From positions 310,001 to 374,000 of the forward strand of contig NZ_LNAL01000007.1 in assembly GCF_001483135.1 (NCBI RefSeq): DNA of 64,000 bases, read 5' to 3'. Each line of letters starts with the position of its first letter. Within the stretch, counting starts at the first letter, position 1. A program made the position numbers and the translations under genes. This DNA comes from Solirubrum puertoriconensis (GTDB lineage Bacteria > Bacteroidota > Bacteroidia > Cytophagales > Hymenobacteraceae). A model generated the notes under the pieces. It was not told the DNA's origin. It did no database searches and saw only the letters and a program-made list of their open reading frames with translations. Positions 61,589-64,000 of this stretch are shown piece after piece.

Positions 61589-62038
61589 ATGAATCGTTTG
61601 TTGTTGATGCTGCTGGCCGTGAGCATGGGCGCATTGCTGCCGGTACAGGCAGCGCTGAATGCCCGCCTGGCCCGCGCTGGAGGAGGACCTGTAGTAGCCG
61701 CGCTTGCGTCGTTTGCTATCGGCACGATTACCCTGTTGCTGATTGCCCTAGGTTCGGGCATGCGGCTGAGCAGTTTGGCAGGGGCTGCGCGCACTGAGTC
61801 GCCTGTGGTATGGTTGGGCGGCATTATCGGAGCGTTTTATGTGGGCTCGGTAACCTTGCTAACGCCCCGCCTGGGAGTGGCGCTTACCTTCGGGCTACTT
61901 ATTGCCGGGCAGCTGTTGCTGTCCGTGGCGCTCGATCATTTTGGTTTGTTGGGTTTGCCCATGCAGCGCGTGTCGGTGGGCCGCGTGGCCGGCATACTTT
62001 TGTTGCTGGTTGGCGTACTACTCATCCGCCGTTTCTAA
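61589..62038 (+). CDS. DMT superfamily transporter (YdcZ/DUF606 type)
   Basis: 149 residues with five hydrophobic segments (first: LLLMLLAVSMGALLPV). The pattern QAALNARLARAGGGPVVAALASF with a later GGIIGAFYVGSVTLLTPRLG matches the YdcZ (DUF606) half-size DMT proteins. Substrate unknown. Divergent from the DUF2256 gene. Confidence 0.85.
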   Translation: MNRLLLMLLAVSMGALLPVQAALNARLARAGGGPVVAALASFAIGTITLLLIALGSGMRLSSLAGAARTESPVVWLGGIIGAFYVGSVTLLTPRLGVALTFGLLIAGQLLLSVALDHFGLLGLPMQRVSVGRVAGILLLLVGVLLIRRF

Positions 62039-62114
62039 TTACTGCATGGTAAGCAGCTGCCAGCGGGTACCATGGTGCATGGCCGCAGGCTGCTCATTAC
62101 CAAATTTCTCGCAT

Positions 62115-62837
62115 ATGGCTTCTGCTTTCGACCCCATCGGGGCTGCGCTCAACGACTACCTAGGCGGCAACCAATCGGCATCTATTACGGTGCACAGCAG
62201 CGTAGCCGAAGATGAGCCGCTGCCGGCTAAATACTTCTTCCGCACGCTTTGGGAAATGCCGGAGCTCGAACGCACGGCCCTCGACGAGTGCCGCGGTCGG
62301 GTGCTCGACCTAGGTGCTGGTGCCGGTGCTCATGCGCTGGAGCTGCAGAACCGGGGTTTTCAGGTGAAAGCCATTGATGTATCGGTGGGGGCGGTGCAGG
62401 TTATGCAACAGCGCGGCGTGCGTGAGGTTGCCTGCCACGACATCTTCGAGCTAACGGCCTCTGCCGAACGCTACGACACCCTGCTGATGCTGATGAACGG
62501 CCTAGGTGTGGTGGGCACCCTCGAAGGGTTGGAGAAGTTCCTGAAGCTTGCCCACCAGTTGCTGGTGCCGGGCGGCCAGATATTGGCTACCAGCTCCGAT
62601 ATCAGCTACATCTATGAAGACGAAGACGGCGCGCTCAACTTCAACCTCAACGGACCTTACTACGGCGAGGTGGAGTACCAAATGAGCTACAACCAGCAAA
62701 CCGGCCCGCAGTTTAACTGGCTGTTCGCCGACCCTACCATCGTGCAGGATTACGCCGAAGAAGCCGGCTACGATGTGGAGTTTATCGACGAAGACGACCA
62801 GCAACAATTTCTAGTGCGCCTCACCCGCCGCGGCTAA
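62115..62837 (+). CDS. SAM-dependent methyltransferase (class I)
   Basis: 240 residues from ATG 62115; the open frame runs upstream to 61902 but overlaps the transporter gene. Motif I VLDLGAGAGAHA and motif II KAIDVS mark the SAM pocket, and later LLMLMNGLG and LLVPGGQILATSSD are motifs III/IV. Substrate unknown. Confidence 0.87.
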   Translation: MASAFDPIGAALNDYLGGNQSASITVHSSVAEDEPLPAKYFFRTLWEMPELERTALDECRGRVLDLGAGAGAHALELQNRGFQVKAIDVSVGAVQVMQQRGVREVACHDIFELTASAERYDTLLMLMNGLGVVGTLEGLEKFLKLAHQLLVPGGQILATSSDISYIYEDEDGALNFNLNGPYYGEVEYQMSYNQQTGPQFNWLFADPTIVQDYAEEAGYDVEFIDEDDQQQFLVRLTRRG

Positions 62838-62876
62838 GCCAAGGGCTTACCGTACCGGGGCTCTTACTTGCCTTAT

Positions 62877-63332
62877 ATGCAATACCACAAGCAATACCCC
62901 ATTCGTTGGGCCGACCTCGACCCCAACGGCCACATGCGCCACTCGGCCTACAACGATTACGCTGCCCAACTGCGCCTCGATTTTCTGGAGGATGCTGGTT
63001 TTCCGCTGGCTAAGTTTGCCAAGCTGGGCATTGGCCCTATTCTGTTTCGCGAAGACACGCGTTTTCTCAAGGAAATCAGCCCGAACGAAACGATCAAGGT
63101 AGGTGCCGAACTGGCTGGCCTCAGCGCCGATGGCAGCCGCTGGCGCATCGTACATACCATCTACAAAGCCGATGGGCGCGAGTCGGCCATTATTACCGTC
63201 GATGGTGCCTGGCTCGATTTGCGCCAGCGCAAGCTTGCTACGCCACCAGCCGAGCTGGCCGAAGCCCTGAGCAAGCTCGATCGGCACAGCTCGTATGCCG
63301 AAATCGAGCGCAGCCCCAAAGCTGGTTCTTAG
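62877..63332 (+). CDS. Thioesterase (4HBT hotdog fold)
   Basis: 151 residues from ATG 62877. The sequence IRWADLDPNGHMRHSAYNDYA is the hotdog-fold catalytic region (Asp plus GHM/NxxY) of acyl-CoA thioesterases such as YbgC-like proteins. The stop overlaps the DinB-like gene on the other strand by 4 bp. Confidence 0.88.
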   Translation: MQYHKQYPIRWADLDPNGHMRHSAYNDYAAQLRLDFLEDAGFPLAKFAKLGIGPILFREDTRFLKEISPNETIKVGAELAGLSADGSRWRIVHTIYKADGRESAIITVDGAWLDLRQRKLATPPAELAEALSKLDRHSSYAEIERSPKAGS

Positions 63333-63883
63333 GCCACCGTCCGCAGCATTTTGCTGATGCGCCCCAGTTGTTGCTGATGGTGCAGCACGTGGTCGAGCAG
63401 AAAGTCGAGCGTCTGCTGAATGGTGAGCATGCCCACCCGCGGATGCTTGAAGATGGCGCGGTTTACAAGCTGATCGGGAAACTCGTTGAGTAGGTTTTCG
63501 AGCTGCCGGCGGCTGGCCATCCACTGCGCACGCATGTCGGCCAGCGCGGGCAAATCGGTGGCGGCCGCGGGCGTAAGCGCCGCCACCCGGCCCGGGGCCT
63601 TAAACTTGATGCCCGGCAAACGTAGCAACAGGCGCAGCAGTCCTGCCCGCAAACGCATACCTAGGGTGCCGTTGGTCAGCTGGCTTTGTTCGCGGAGCTT
63701 CTGCTGCAGGTACTGCCCAATAGCTGCCTCCGACGACAGCAAGTGATGCACCACGTGTGCCGCCGACCATTGCCCCGGCGCCGGTGCTTGGTAAGCTTGC
63801 TCGCCTAAGGATTCGGCCGCTCGCAGCAGCTTTTCGGTGGCGTGTTCGAGTTGCTCGAAGCGGAGGTGTAGGCGATGGTTCAT
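63329..63883 (-). CDS. DinB-like metal-binding four-helix protein
   Basis: 184 residues from ATG 63883. The helical bundle has His residues in AAHVVHHLLSSEA and DHVLHHQQQLGRI, which is the DinB/DinB_2 metal site pattern. Members often are thiol-dependent or unknown-function enzymes. Confidence 0.8.
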   Translation of the reverse strand: MNHRLHLRFEQLEHATEKLLRAAESLGEQAYQAPAPGQWSAAHVVHHLLSSEAAIGQYLQQKLREQSQLTNGTLGMRLRAGLLRLLLRLPGIKFKAPGRVAALTPAAATDLPALADMRAQWMASRRQLENLLNEFPDQLVNRAIFKHPRVGMLTIQQTLDFLLDHVLHHQQQLGRISKMLRTVA

Positions 63884-63947
63884 GCGGCAATCAAACAAGA
63901 AGGCAATACAGCAGGCATAATCAGTTTACCGCCCACCTTTGCGCTCA

Positions 63948-64000
63948 ATGTTACCGCATATTCCGCACTTATCCGAAGCGCACCGCCGCCTGCTGCCTGT
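63948..64000 (+). CDS. Partial gene at right edge
   Basis: ATG 63948 opens a frame that runs off the window after 17 codons (MLPHIPHLSEAHRRLLP). A near-consensus -7 element CACCTTTG lies just before it (63934-63941). No family can be named. Confidence 0.45.
   Translation, partial: MLPHIPHLSEAHRRLLP

Overview
The window reads as a chromosome segment of a Hymenobacter-like member of the Bacteroidota (Cytophagales) carrying most of a prophage. Signs of this are two SusC/SusD pairs, a PorP/SprF-type protein, a giant surface protein with a CHU_C (type B, type IX secretion) C-terminus, TAnnTTTG-type -7 promoter elements (clearest at the tRNA and the phage integrase), and few Shine-Dalgarno sequences. 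No genus-level marker is present, so the genus is an inference.

Positions 1 to about 22.7 kb hold a prophage whose left end lies outside the window. Most of its genes are on the minus strand. From right to left they are: tyrosine integrase, a polymerase-like protein, a run of very small early genes with a RusA-type resolvase and a membrane protein, a small serine recombinase, a divergent plus-strand control unit (Cro/cI-like HTH, a tiny ORF, a possible nuclease), a sigma-like regulator, small and large terminase, a gene with a strong -1 frameshift signal, neck/tail proteins, two large structural proteins, a tape measure protein, a prohead protease and a membrane protein cut by the window edge. 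Portal and major capsid genes are not seen.

Positions 22.7-28.7 kb hold two host envelope genes (PorP/SprF-like and the 1625-residue repeat protein).

Positions 29.3-58.3 kb are one pectin/hexuronate utilisation region: SusCD pair 1, polygalacturonase (GH28), GH105, GH43, a LacI-family regulator, kduD, kduI, SusCD pair 2, a pectinesterase-pectate lyase fusion, uxaB, uxaA, uxaC, kdgK, kdgA and an exuT-like transporter. Together these would take homogalacturonan to pyruvate and glyceraldehyde-3-phosphate through both the saturated (UxaCBA) and unsaturated (KduID) branches. Four copies of an inverted repeat, GGCAACGTT-N6-AACG(W)TTGC, lie 118-155 bp before four transcription units and form a candidate LacI regulon.

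Positions 58.3-64 kb are host housekeeping and accessory genes: an NTF2-like protein, an aldehyde dehydrogenase preceded by a compact three-way-junction RNA fold, tRNA-Glu(UUC), a DUF2256 protein, a DMT transporter, a methyltransferase, a thioesterase and a DinB-like protein.

The most interesting signals are: the T9 slippery run that links the two halves of a tail-chaperone-like gene; the predicted RNA fold before the aldehyde dehydrogenase; the repeated hexuronate operator; a repeated phage control sequence upstream of two phage operons; 12-bp iterons at the integrase promoter; a polymerase-like protein with family-A-style palm motifs; and the opposite use of two CTAG palindromes (ACTAGT in the prophage, CCTAGG in the host).
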